NCBI GenBank assembly: GCA_028684915.1
Contig: JAQUEZ010000129.1
Location: forward strand, 1 to 16,406
Direction of reading: 5' to 3'
DNA from: Desulfobulbus sp.
Lineage (GTDB): Bacteria; Desulfobacterota; Desulfobulbia; Desulfobulbales; Desulfobulbaceae
Length of the DNA: 16,406 nucleotides
In this document: positions 1 through 6,975 of the stretch, piece after piece
Numbering within the stretch: the stretch's first letter is position 1
How the letters are laid out: each line of letters starts with the position of its first letter
Notes under the pieces: model-generated
The model's database searches: none
The model's input: only the letters and a program-made list of their open reading frames with translations
What the model was told of the DNA's origin: nothing
Translations under genes and position numbers: made by a program

Positions 1-93
1 CTAAGCCGCTTTTTTTGGTCGAAGCCGAGAAGCCTGATTTGTCAAAACTCGATTAAGGGTTCGAAGGCTAAAATGGCTGAAGACAACAACAGT

Positions 94-127
94 TTTATGT
101 ATGATAAAGGACGTTATCATACATAAA
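94..127. repeat. dif-like recombinase core site (perfect 14-6-14 palindrome)
   Basis: TTTATGTATGATAA and its exact reverse complement TTATCATACATAAA flank the 6-bp spacer AGGACG. The inner arm ends read ATAA-6 bp-TTAT, the geometry of Xer dif core sites (11-bp arms, 6-bp centre). The site ends 23 bp before the start codon of a tyrosine recombinase. In Tn3 elements with tyrosine recombinases the resolution core lies next to the recombinase gene. It could also serve as an operator for that gene. The palindrome is seen; the recombination role is inferred. Confidence 0.65.
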
Positions 128-150
128 CTAGGGTGATCAGAGGAGAGAGT

Positions 151-1116
151 ATGGCAGAGGTGTTGGTGGTCATTGGAGGGCAAAATGGAATGGCGTTGCC
201 AGCGCTCTTTGCTCCGGACGCAAAGACGGCCGAACGGGTGATTGAATTCTTCACCGCGCAAATCAGAAACCCGAATACTCGCAAGGCTTATGCGAGGGCA
301 ACGAGTAGCTTCGCGACTTGGTGCGCGGACCAGGGGATTGACGAGCTCGGCCAGATACGGCCTGTGCATGTTGCAGCCTATGTGGAGGGATTACAGCAAA
401 GAATTGCGGCTCCCTCGGTTAAGCTGCAGCTTGCCGCGCTCCGCATGCTCTTTAACTGGTTGGTCGTCAGCCAGGTGATCCCGGCAAACCCCGCCCACGC
501 CGTCCGGGGGCCGAAACATGTGGTGAAAAAAGGCAAGACCTCAGTGCTCTCGGCAGAAGAGGCCCGGATGCTGATCGACTCCATCGAGACGGACTCACTG
601 ATCGGTCTACGGGATCGCGCCCTGATCGGCCTCATGGTGTATACCTTCGCGCGCGTCGGAGCGGTTACTAAGATGCGCGGCGAAGATGTCTATGTCCAGG
701 GCCGCCGCACCTGGGTGCGATTGCACGAAAAAGGCGGCAAACGTCATGAGATGCCCTGCCACCATAATCTTGAACACTACCTTGAGGCCTATATCGCGGA
801 GACGGAAATTGGCGCGAGCGCAAAGGGCTATCTCTTCCGCACCGCACGCGGTCGCAGTAACCAGCTTTCCGAAAAACCGATGCACCAAGTCGACGTTTAC
901 CGCATGGTCAGCCGTCGCGCAGAGGATGCTGGAGTTCGTACCCAAATATGCTGTCACAGCTTTCGTGCGACCGGGATCACCGAATACTTACGCAATGGCG
1001 GCAAGCTCGAAGTGGCGCAGCAGATGGCAAATCATGAATCAGCCCGCACCACCGGTCTTTATGACCGGCGCAACGATCAGATCTCACTCGATGAGGTCGA
1101 ACGGATTCTGATTTGA
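151..1116 (+). CDS. Tyrosine-type site-specific recombinase/integrase (Tn3 TnpS/TnpI-like role likely)
   Basis: This is a phage-integrase-fold recombinase of 321 residues. An N-terminal core-binding (SAM-like) domain covers about residues 25-115 (pattern RNPNTRKAYARA...F..W) and the catalytic domain about 135-315. The catalytic set is visible: Arg168 in TFARVGA, a Lys in the HEKGGKRHE beta-hairpin, His269-x-x-Arg272 (HSFR), His295 (NHES) and nucleophile Tyr304 (GLYDR). The start is placed at ATG 151 because GAGGAG at 141-146 lies five bases upstream; an in-frame GTG at 133 lacks a comparable site. A dif-like palindrome precedes the gene. The length matches XerC/D and Tn4651 TnpS-type recombinases (about 300-325 residues). 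The likely role is resolution of transposon cointegrates, inferred from the Tn3 end at 15131. Integration of another element is the alternative. Confidence 0.93.
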   Translation: MAEVLVVIGGQNGMALPALFAPDAKTAERVIEFFTAQIRNPNTRKAYARATSSFATWCADQGIDELGQIRPVHVAAYVEGLQQRIAAPSVKLQLAALRMLFNWLVVSQVIPANPAHAVRGPKHVVKKGKTSVLSAEEARMLIDSIETDSLIGLRDRALIGLMVYTFARVGAVTKMRGEDVYVQGRRTWVRLHEKGGKRHEMPCHHNLEHYLEAYIAETEIGASAKGYLFRTARGRSNQLSEKPMHQVDVYRMVSRRAEDAGVRTQICCHSFRATGITEYLRNGGKLEVAQQMANHESARTTGLYDRRNDQISLDEVERILI

Positions 1117-1322
1117 GGTTGATCACACGGACAAGGTGCCGTTGGGCCCATATTATTGACCTCTGGTCTCCAATCAGCTTAGCGTACAAAATCCTTGTCC
1201 AGAACCATAAAAGCCAAAACTCATCAAGAATTGATCGCTGTATAATACAAAAGCACTCTTTCATGATAAAATTATATAACAATTTGTTTTATTATAAAAA
1301 AATAAAATCTCTATCCAGATTG

Positions 1323-1356
1323 ATTGTCAGAAATATGTGTGTTATTATCTGACAAT
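1323..1356 (+). promoter_or_regulatory. Promoter/operator of the toxin-antitoxin operon
   Basis: ATTGTCAGA (1323-1331) and its exact reverse complement TCTGACAAT (1348-1356) flank a 16-bp AT-rich spacer. Within it, TGtTATTAT (1340-1348) fits an extended -10 element, so a repressor on the repeat would cover the promoter. AbiEi antitoxins are known to autorepress through inverted repeats upstream of their operon, which fits. A separate TATAAT lies at 1241-1246 without a good -35. The rest of 1117-1322 is AT-rich and shows no gene. Operator function is inferred. Confidence 0.6.
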
Positions 1357-1369
1357 ATAGGAGGGTGTG

Positions 1370-1996
1370 ATGTCAACGGTGACGCAACAAATTATTAAGA
1401 GAATACGCGCCAAGCGGCGCGGTTGGGTTTTTGCGCCCAAAGACTTCCTTGATCTTGGGTCACGAGCTATTGTGGATCAAGCCCTCTCGCGCTTGGTGCG
1501 GCAAAAAATCATCAGGCGCTTGGATCGAGGCGTTTACGATTTTCCAAAACAACATGCTGTATTAGGCATTCTTTCTCCTGATGCCAACGGACTTGCCCGT
1601 GCCGTTGCCCCAAAAGCTGCGAATAAAATTTTTGCTTCTGGCGCCTTGGCGGCAAACACCCTTGGTTTGTCTACGCAAGTTCCCGCCAAACCTACTTACA
1701 CAACCAATGGACCATCGCACGCCAAAAAGATTGCTGGCCGAACTGTTATTTTCAAGCACGCCAAAGTGCCCTTGTTTGATAGTGTGTCCGACACGGCAAA
1801 TCTCACGCTTCAAGCTTTAGCTCATCTAGGTAAGAATAATATTGATGACGCGGTGCTCCAGCGCTGCGCTAATGCCTTAACGGATCGCGACGTTCGCTGT
1901 CTCGTTGCTCACACTGACCGCACACCTAGTTGGCTAGCTGAAATTATTCTCAAGATCAAACAGGTCAAAAATGGACGAATTCGCGAGAAAGCCTGA
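1370..1996 (+). CDS. abiEi: AbiEi-family antitoxin / transcriptional repressor (DUF6088-like), type IV toxin-antitoxin
   Basis: A 208-residue protein. The N-terminal part (about residues 5-60) reads as a winged helix: RAKRRGWVFAPKDF, a recognition segment near SRAIVDQALSRLVRQ, then the RRLDRGVYDFPK turn that is characteristic of AbiEi/DUF6088 antitoxins. The remaining about 140 residues match the AbiEi C-terminal half in outline (FASGALAANTLGL, then the TVIFKHA strand). ATG 1370 is chosen because GGAGGG (1360-1365) precedes it at usable spacing; a GTG at 1367 sits too close. In AbiE systems this protein represses its own promoter and neutralises the toxin without forming a stable complex (type IV). 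The inverted repeat at 1323-1356 is the probable binding site. Its 3' end overlaps the toxin start by 26 bp, indicating coupled translation. The family call is strong; target binding is inferred. Confidence 0.85.
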   Translation: MSTVTQQIIKRIRAKRRGWVFAPKDFLDLGSRAIVDQALSRLVRQKIIRRLDRGVYDFPKQHAVLGILSPDANGLARAVAPKAANKIFASGALAANTLGLSTQVPAKPTYTTNGPSHAKKIAGRTVIFKHAKVPLFDSVSDTANLTLQALAHLGKNNIDDAVLQRCANALTDRDVRCLVAHTDRTPSWLAEIILKIKQVKNGRIREKA

Positions 1997-2987
1997 CACT
2001 GAACGTTACGACATTTTTACCGAGGCCGCCAACCGCCGGGGCTTGCAGCCAATTGTCATAGAAAAAGACTTCTGGGTTTGCTGGACTCTGAAAAGACTCT
2101 TCACCGATCCGCAAATAGCCCCCTACCTCACATTTAAAGGCGGCACGTCTCTTTCAAAGGCCTATGGCATAATCGAACGCTTTTCAGAAGATATTGACCT
2201 AACCATAAACCGCGAGACCTCGCCGATGGCTGAAGGCAGAAGCCCTGCGGAAGCGGGTATCTCTGGAAAAGAACGGGCAAGGCGCATCGACAGTCTAAAA
2301 CAAAACGCTCAACGTTTTGTTGAAGAAATTATTTTCAGCTCATTAACGACAAGCATTAGCGAAGCTCTGGGAAGGCGTGAGGGTTGGGAAATTATCATTG
2401 ATCCGGATGATCCGGACAGACAGACGATAAAATTTCGATATCCAAAAACAACGACTGGCGCGGACTATATTAAACCACAAATAAAGCTAGAGTTTGGGGC
2501 TCGAGGCGGGACTGAGCCACAAAACGAAACCACGATCTCACCCTATGTTGCGCAAGATTTTCCAAAGTTGTTTCAACAATCGACGTGTAGCATTTCGACA
2601 CTATCTGTTGTACGCAGTTTTTGGGAAAAAATAACCATCCTCCACGCACTTTGTCATGGTTCAAAAATGCGGGACCGTATGTCACGGCATTATTATGACA
2701 CGTTCATGATGGCTCAAAAGGAGGACATAATAGAAAAAGCTCTGCACGACAAAGGGTTGCTCGCCTTGGTCGTGCAAAACAAAACTCTTTTTTTCAAGGA
2801 TTCGCGGGCTTCTTATGATACCGCTAAAATCGGTAGCCTGCGTCTCGTTCCTGAAGGCGACATATTGCAAGCTCTAAAAAAAGATTACAAGGCCATGGAA
2901 GAAATGTTCATGGCCGAATTCCCCAACTTTGATGAAATCATTGGATGTCTCGCTGAACTGGAATCGCGACTCAATCGCGCTGATTGA
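1971..2987 (+). CDS. abiEii: AbiEii/AbiGii-family nucleotidyltransferase toxin
   Basis: A 338-residue protein with the AbiEii (PF08843-type) nucleotidyltransferase signature. An N-terminal VIEKDFWV motif (residues 29-36) comes first, then the GGTS motif (57-60) in FKGGTSLSKAYG, then the metal-binding Asp pair Asp74-x-Asp76 in RFSEDIDLT, and later the conserved FWEKITILHA helix. Toxins of this fold transfer nucleotides to RNA or other cellular targets and so stop growth; AbiE systems can abort phage infection and stabilise plasmids. The start at ATG 1971 lies inside the antitoxin gene and is preceded by a weak AGG. The two genes form a bicistronic operon closed by a long hairpin at 2989. All the key residues I can check are present, so the toxin looks intact. 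The exact substrate cannot be read from the sequence. Confidence 0.9.
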   Translation: MDEFARKPDTERYDIFTEAANRRGLQPIVIEKDFWVCWTLKRLFTDPQIAPYLTFKGGTSLSKAYGIIERFSEDIDLTINRETSPMAEGRSPAEAGISGKERARRIDSLKQNAQRFVEEIIFSSLTTSISEALGRREGWEIIIDPDDPDRQTIKFRYPKTTTGADYIKPQIKLEFGARGGTEPQNETTISPYVAQDFPKLFQQSTCSISTLSVVRSFWEKITILHALCHGSKMRDRMSRHYYDTFMMAQKEDIIEKALHDKGLLALVVQNKTLFFKDSRASYDTAKIGSLRLVPEGDILQALKKDYKAMEEMFMAEFPNFDEIIGCLAELESRLNRAD

Positions 2988-2988
2988 A

Positions 2989-3025
2989 GCGAATGCTATG
3001 TTACAAAATGTTACATAGCATTCGC
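2989..3025. repeat. Long hairpin directly after the toxin gene
   Basis: A 37-base near-perfect palindrome begins one base after the toxin stop codon: GCGAATGCTATGT pairs exactly with ACATAGCATTCGC. After one mismatch a further 3 bp pair around an AAA loop. The centre also contains a direct repeat of ATGTTACA. No T-run follows on the plus strand, so it is not a textbook intrinsic terminator. It may end or stabilise the toxin transcript, or be a protein or recombination site. Confidence 0.7.
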
Positions 3026-3044
3026 TCACGACTAAGGTAAAAGC

Positions 3045-3146
3045 ATGCGTATATCTGAAATTGACAAGGAACTAGACAGGGATGAGGGACAGGGCTTTAG
3101 AGTTGTTTCTATTTCACGGTATCGAAAAGATAGCCTTGTTGCATAG
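3045..3146 (+). CDS. Possible small ORF, 33 residues, unknown
   Basis: An ATG at 3045 preceded by AAGG (about seven bases upstream) opens a 33-codon frame ending at TAG 3144-3146. The product is charged (starts MRISEIDKEL, ends RYRKDSLVA), with no recognised domain. It lies alone between the toxin hairpin and the BREX operon. It could be a real small protein, a leader peptide, or the stub of a gene truncated when two cargo blocks were joined. A TTGACA at 3061-3066 inside it has no matching -10. Coding status is uncertain. Confidence 0.25.
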   Translation: MRISEIDKELDRDEGQGFRVVSISRYRKDSLVA

Positions 3147-3187
3147 TCTAGTGTCCTGCTGGCTTTGCCCCATGAAAGGCTGACGAT

Positions 3188-4609
3188 ATGACGACTACTG
3201 AGATTTTGGCGGTATTGGCACAGGAATGCCCTAACGGAGTGTCGTTCGATCCGATGGCGGTGCGGCTGTTGCGGCAGAAAGTCCCGTTTGAGGATTTGCA
3301 GATCGAAGATCTGAAAGCCGCGATGTTCCAGTTTGGGAGCGGGTTGTGGTTATCCCGCGAGATGGTTTTGGATGATGAGTCCCGTTTGGCGTTCCGCGAA
3401 CAGGCGACGGCATGGCTGGTGGATCACGGTTGTTTTTCTGTCGAACGGCTTTTAAAAAGCTTTTGCGGTGTTTTCCACCATATTGCTACGCCGGAGGATT
3501 GTGCAGCTTTTCTGAGGCATTTAGGTTTTACGGTCGCTGTATGGGGAAAGGGAGGTTATTTCTGTTTCCAGCCCCCACCTAGTATAAACGATAGTTTGGC
3601 AACAATTTCGGAAACGATCGCAGGATGGCTTGAAGAGGCGGACGGCACGTTGACTTTCCATGAAATCGAACTGTCGATGCCGCACCTAACCGCCGAGGCA
3701 TTAGAGAATATTCGCGTGCACTTCTTGCCGGAAGTCCATGAGGTGGATGTCGGTGGAGTACCCTGCTGGCGTAGCGAAGTCGCGATTTCCTTACCAGAGG
3801 ATTTCTCAGAAAAACTGACAACCATCCTCGATACGATGGTTGCACTGGATGAGAAAGTGAATGCCGCAAAACTTGAGTTTGCCCTGAATTTGTTCTACCG
3901 CATCCGTTTACGCGAAGAATACGCCCTTCAGGACAACGACACCTTCATGCGTGTCTGCGCGAAACACTACCAAGGCGAGAACGACGTCTTTCCAAATACG
4001 AAGAAATCCAGTGCAAGAACAAATAACTTATCGGTGCCGGGAAAGCGCGTGCGTAGTCCGAATACGCGCTTCAGTAATCTTAGTGTACCGGTTGGCGCGA
4101 AACTGGTCTACACAAAGGACAGCCAGATAACTTGCACTGTGTTGGATGACTCCAATCAAGTGGAATATGCCGGTAGCGCATGGTCGATTTCGGCTTTGGC
4201 AGTTCGCTTGTTGGGGGGAGGTTCAGCCAACGGTTATTGCCATTTTAGCTACGCAGGCGAAACATTGTGGGAGCGACGGTTGAGGCTGACGCGGGTGGGA
4301 AAACTGGACGAATTTCAGGTGGCGGAGACGCCGCCACCTGCCGAAGCCCAGGAGACGAAAAGCGAAATCATCGGCTCGGACGGACGGCCGTTATCGCCAT
4401 CGACTTGGCGACTGTTCAGAAGTGTTGGCCCCAATCCGCGTGTCGCGGAATGGACGAGGCGAGTTGAAAATGGAGAAAGCGTGGAGAATATTGCAAGCGG
4501 GAGCGGGCTCCAGGCTTCGACGGTAAAGCAATACATCATAATTCGTCGTCGCTATTTTGATATTTGTCAAAAAAACGACATCGTGCCGGAGGGTGGCGCG
4601 ATTGTATAG
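3188..4609 (+). CDS. BREX-associated protein of unknown function with RAMA-like domain and C-terminal helix-turn-helix
   Basis: I do not recognise this 473-residue protein as a named family. The first about 250 residues are predominantly helical, with short segments that could be winged-helix repeats (for example DGTLTFHEIELSMPHLTAEAL). Residues about 297-368 resemble a RAMA domain (also DUF4357-like): VGAKLVYT, then a strand-rich stretch, then the SAWSISALAVRLLGG helix and a final RRLRL. Residues about 422-465 look like a helix-turn-helix (GESVENIASGSGLQASTVKQY). RAMA domains occur beside DNA-modification enzymes. The start ATG 3188 has AAAGG eight bases upstream. The end overlaps brxP, so the two are translated together. 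I infer a DNA-binding regulator or reader of modified DNA serving the BREX operon; evidence for either role is only architectural. Confidence 0.8.
   Translation: MTTTEILAVLAQECPNGVSFDPMAVRLLRQKVPFEDLQIEDLKAAMFQFGSGLWLSREMVLDDESRLAFREQATAWLVDHGCFSVERLLKSFCGVFHHIATPEDCAAFLRHLGFTVAVWGKGGYFCFQPPPSINDSLATISETIAGWLEEADGTLTFHEIELSMPHLTAEALENIRVHFLPEVHEVDVGGVPCWRSEVAISLPEDFSEKLTTILDTMVALDEKVNAAKLEFALNLFYRIRLREEYALQDNDTFMRVCAKHYQGENDVFPNTKKSSARTNNLSVPGKRVRSPNTRFSNLSVPVGAKLVYTKDSQITCTVLDDSNQVEYAGSAWSISALAVRLLGGGSANGYCHFSYAGETLWERRLRLTRVGKLDEFQVAETPPPAEAQETKSEIIGSDGRPLSPSTWRLFRSVGPNPRVAEWTRRVENGESVENIASGSGLQASTVKQYIIIRRRYFDICQKNDIVPEGGAIV
4588..4604 (+). promoter_or_regulatory. Ribosome-binding site and TTG start of brxP inside the upstream gene
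   Basis: GGAGGG at 4588-4593 is followed nine bases after its GGAGG core by TTG 4602. This codon is six residues before the YEWDK segment, and its frame overlaps the upstream stop (TAG 4607-4609) by 8 bp. An in-frame GTG at 4593 abuts the GGAGG and the frame also opens at a TTG at 4557; both are less well placed. A non-ATG start suggests limited, coupled translation. Confidence 0.55.
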
Positions 4610-6959
4610 CTACGAATGGGATAAGCGTACATGCGGGTATCGCCTGACGACGCAGACAGGAAAGTTTGTGGCGAGCGAAATCCGTCCGGTCTTTGCGGAG
4701 GAACTGGCGCACGCTGGGTTAGAAGCACGGTTGGCGTTCGATCCGAAAGAGCGGCGTCCGCTTCTCTGGGCGAAGCAGAACGTATATCTATATCGCGGCG
4801 AAGAAATCGCGAAATTCAATAAGACAGACTACGGCAAGCCGCTGGACATTGAATGGAAGGGTGCGTTGTGCGTGGATGATGGCTCTCAGGAAGGTGCGAA
4901 GACGGGAAAAAAAGTGAAACTGGCTCCGGTTGATGTCGCGGCAATGGTAGCGAAGAACCGTGCCATCATGACCGCGCTGGTGGCGGACACGCTGAAGCGC
5001 ATCAAGGAAATGTACGACGCCTACGCGGGAAAATGCGATGCGGTCTATATCGGCTTCAGCGGCGGTAAGGACTCGGTGGTTCTGCTCGACCTTTGCCACA
5101 AGGTCCTGCCGTTGGACGTGCCGGTTGTTTTCAGCGATACGGATATGGAACTTCCGGATACCTACAGCGTCTGGGATGAAATCCAAAGTCGCTACAAAGG
5201 CCGCCCGTTTTTGAAGGTCTCTGCCAAGATTTCCGCATTGGAAACCTGGCGACTCTTCGGTCCTCCTTCGCAAGCGTTGCGTTGGTGCTGTTCCGTCCAC
5301 AAGAGCACTCCCGCAATATTAGCGCTCAAGAAAAGGCTCGGAAAAAGCTCCATCAAAACGATGGCATTTGTCGGTGTGCGTGGCGAGGAGAGTCAACGGC
5401 GTTCGGGATACGCTGATATCGGAGATGGTTTGAAAAGCAAGTCGCAGGTAAATGCCATGCCGATTCTAGCTTGGTCCTCGCATGAACTATGGCTTTACAT
5501 TTTTGAGCATGATCTAGTTCTGAATGAAGCCTACCGAAAAGGGCTGGCCCGTGTCGGCTGCCTGATGTGTCCGATGTCGAACGACCGTCAAAATGATCTG
5601 ATACAAATGAATTACCATGAGGCGGTCGCGCCGTTTGCTGAAGCTGTGCGGGATACGATTGACCGTGAGTTTTCTTCTGAGGAGGACGCAGATGCGTTCG
5701 TTTACGAAGGCGGTTGGTATGCGCGAAAAAGCGGTGTGTCCTTAAAACAGGTTATTGCAACGCCCGGCGTGGAACGCAAGAGCGATCGTGTGATTTGTGA
5801 ATTCCCACTCGAAGCAATACCGGCATTGAAGGAATGGCTTAAAGCGATTGGGAAAATCGAAGACGCTGAGTTGTCGCTTCTTGAGGACGGTCAGAGAGGT
5901 TTGCTTCAATGTGTCTGGACAAACGGAAAACCCGACAAGGCAGTTTTCAAGTGGCTGGCATACGCCGTTCACAAGGCTATTGCTTGCACGGGATGCGATG
6001 CTTGCGAGGCGGAATGTCCAACAGGCGCGTTGCGGTTTGAGAAAGACACCCGTAGCGGCAGTGTGAAAGTTTCAATTGATGAAGCAACGTGCGTCCATTG
6101 CATGAGGTGCTATGCGCCCAGCGATGGCTGTTGGCGGTATTACTCAAAACGATACGCAGGAGCGACGACAATGAACATCAGCGGTATCAATAAGTACATA
6201 AGTTTTGGATTGAAACCGGAATGGATTGAAGTTTTGGCAAACGAGGCCGCGAATTTCCGTCAGACGACTGCGCTGGGCAACCGGATGGTTCCATCTGCCG
6301 TGACATGGTTCCGTGAAGCCGGGTTGATTGAAGAGTCAACGACTATAACCACAACGCCACTTTTGGAAGTCGGCAAGAGGCGCGGTTTCAGCGACCTGCT
6401 GTTTTGGCAGTTGTTGTGGTCCCGTCTGGCAAATACTTCCCCACTTGTTAAATGGTATGTCTGCAATACGGATTTTGATACCGGATATGCGATGAAGCAG
6501 ATTGATGAAATGCTCGCGCAATCCGTTGAATCGGCATCGGTGAGGAAGGGTGCGTTGTCGTCTCTTTGCCAACTGATCAAGGCTTCTCCGCTTTGTGAAG
6601 GAGATAGGGCGCTGATTGAAACTAAAATGAAAGGCAGAGTCGTTGAAAAACTCACGCGGCATTCGCAAACAATAGATCCGCTGGTAGTTCTTTATGGGCT
6701 TTATGTGATGACGGAGAAGGCTGGGCGCGGTGCGTTCACTGTTCGGCAGATGATGGCGGCGGAGTTCGACGGGGAGGCTGTATCACCGCTGTCGACGTTC
6801 GGCATCCTGCCGGACGAGTTCAAGAAGCAGTGCATGGGGCTGGCGGCGGTGTATCCTGACTTAATCGCGTGCAGCTTCACGCTGGGGCTGGATGAGGTTC
6901 GGTTGTACCCTGAAACGAAGACTCGGGATGACGTAGTTGAATTGATTTCACAGAAGTAG
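4602..6959 (+). CDS. brxP: BrxP: PAPS-reductase/DndC-like protein with 4Fe-4S clusters and DUF4007-like C-terminus (type 4 BREX)
   Basis: A 785-residue protein (from TTG 4602). The PP-loop SGGKDS of the ATP-pyrophosphatase/PAPS-reductase superfamily is at residues 153-158, followed by VVFSDTDMELPDTY. Paired cysteines C229-C230 (WCCSVHK) and C320/C323 (GCLMCPM) match the DndC-type cluster-binding arrangement. A ferredoxin-like segment has C462, C465, C468, C472 then C497, C500, C503, C510, enough for two 4Fe-4S clusters. From residue 524 (MNISGINKY) the sequence resembles DUF4007 (ISFGLKPEW, then LLFWQLLWSRLA). DndC-type enzymes activate the DNA backbone for sulfur insertion, so a phosphorothioate-like modification is inferred. 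No cysteine desulfurase is encoded nearby, so a host one would be needed. BrxP is the hallmark of type 4 BREX, replacing the PglX methyltransferase. The DUF4007 call is by pattern only. Confidence 0.9.
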   Translation: MYSYEWDKRTCGYRLTTQTGKFVASEIRPVFAEELAHAGLEARLAFDPKERRPLLWAKQNVYLYRGEEIAKFNKTDYGKPLDIEWKGALCVDDGSQEGAKTGKKVKLAPVDVAAMVAKNRAIMTALVADTLKRIKEMYDAYAGKCDAVYIGFSGGKDSVVLLDLCHKVLPLDVPVVFSDTDMELPDTYSVWDEIQSRYKGRPFLKVSAKISALETWRLFGPPSQALRWCCSVHKSTPAILALKKRLGKSSIKTMAFVGVRGEESQRRSGYADIGDGLKSKSQVNAMPILAWSSHELWLYIFEHDLVLNEAYRKGLARVGCLMCPMSNDRQNDLIQMNYHEAVAPFAEAVRDTIDREFSSEEDADAFVYEGGWYARKSGVSLKQVIATPGVERKSDRVICEFPLEAIPALKEWLKAIGKIEDAELSLLEDGQRGLLQCVWTNGKPDKAVFKWLAYAVHKAIACTGCDACEAECPTGALRFEKDTRSGSVKVSIDEATCVHCMRCYAPSDGCWRYYSKRYAGATTMNISGINKYISFGLKPEWIEVLANEAANFRQTTALGNRMVPSAVTWFREAGLIEESTTITTTPLLEVGKRRGFSDLLFWQLLWSRLANTSPLVKWYVCNTDFDTGYAMKQIDEMLAQSVESASVRKGALSSLCQLIKASPLCEGDRALIETKMKGRVVEKLTRHSQTIDPLVVLYGLYVMTEKAGRGAFTVRQMMAAEFDGEAVSPLSTFGILPDEFKKQCMGLAAVYPDLIACSFTLGLDEVRLYPETKTRDDVVELISQK

Positions 6960-6966
6960 CCAGCAA

Positions 6967-6974
6967 GGGGGGGG
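6967..6974 (+). promoter_or_regulatory. G8 homopolymer forming the brxC ribosome-binding site
   Basis: Eight consecutive G follow AA and end one base before the A preceding ATG 6976, in the 16-bp gap between brxP and brxC. The only Shine-Dalgarno sequence for brxC lies in this tract. Slippage would alter its spacing and strength without touching either reading frame. Confidence 0.7.
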
Positions 6975-6975
6975 A

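Noticed and set aside
1..369. Minus-strand open frame across the window start
   Set aside because: It overlaps the recombinase gene antisense, has no recognisable domain and would cross the dif-like site.
1178..1187. CTTAGCGTAC, the reverse complement of the inner end of Tn21/Tn501-type terminal repeats
   Set aside because: The match ends after 10 bases and the CAGAATTCGG and GGGG blocks are absent. A 10-base match can arise by chance, so it is not called a second transposon end.
1231..1240. TTGATCGCTG repeated at 15143-15152 as a possible att or island-boundary direct repeat
   Set aside because: Ten-base repeats are expected by chance in 16 kb, and the copies do not coincide with element ends.
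3061..3089. TTGACA as a promoter for the BREX operon
   Set aside because: At the correct spacing the downstream hexamer is GAGGGA, not a -10 element. No convincing BREX promoter was found in 3026-3187.
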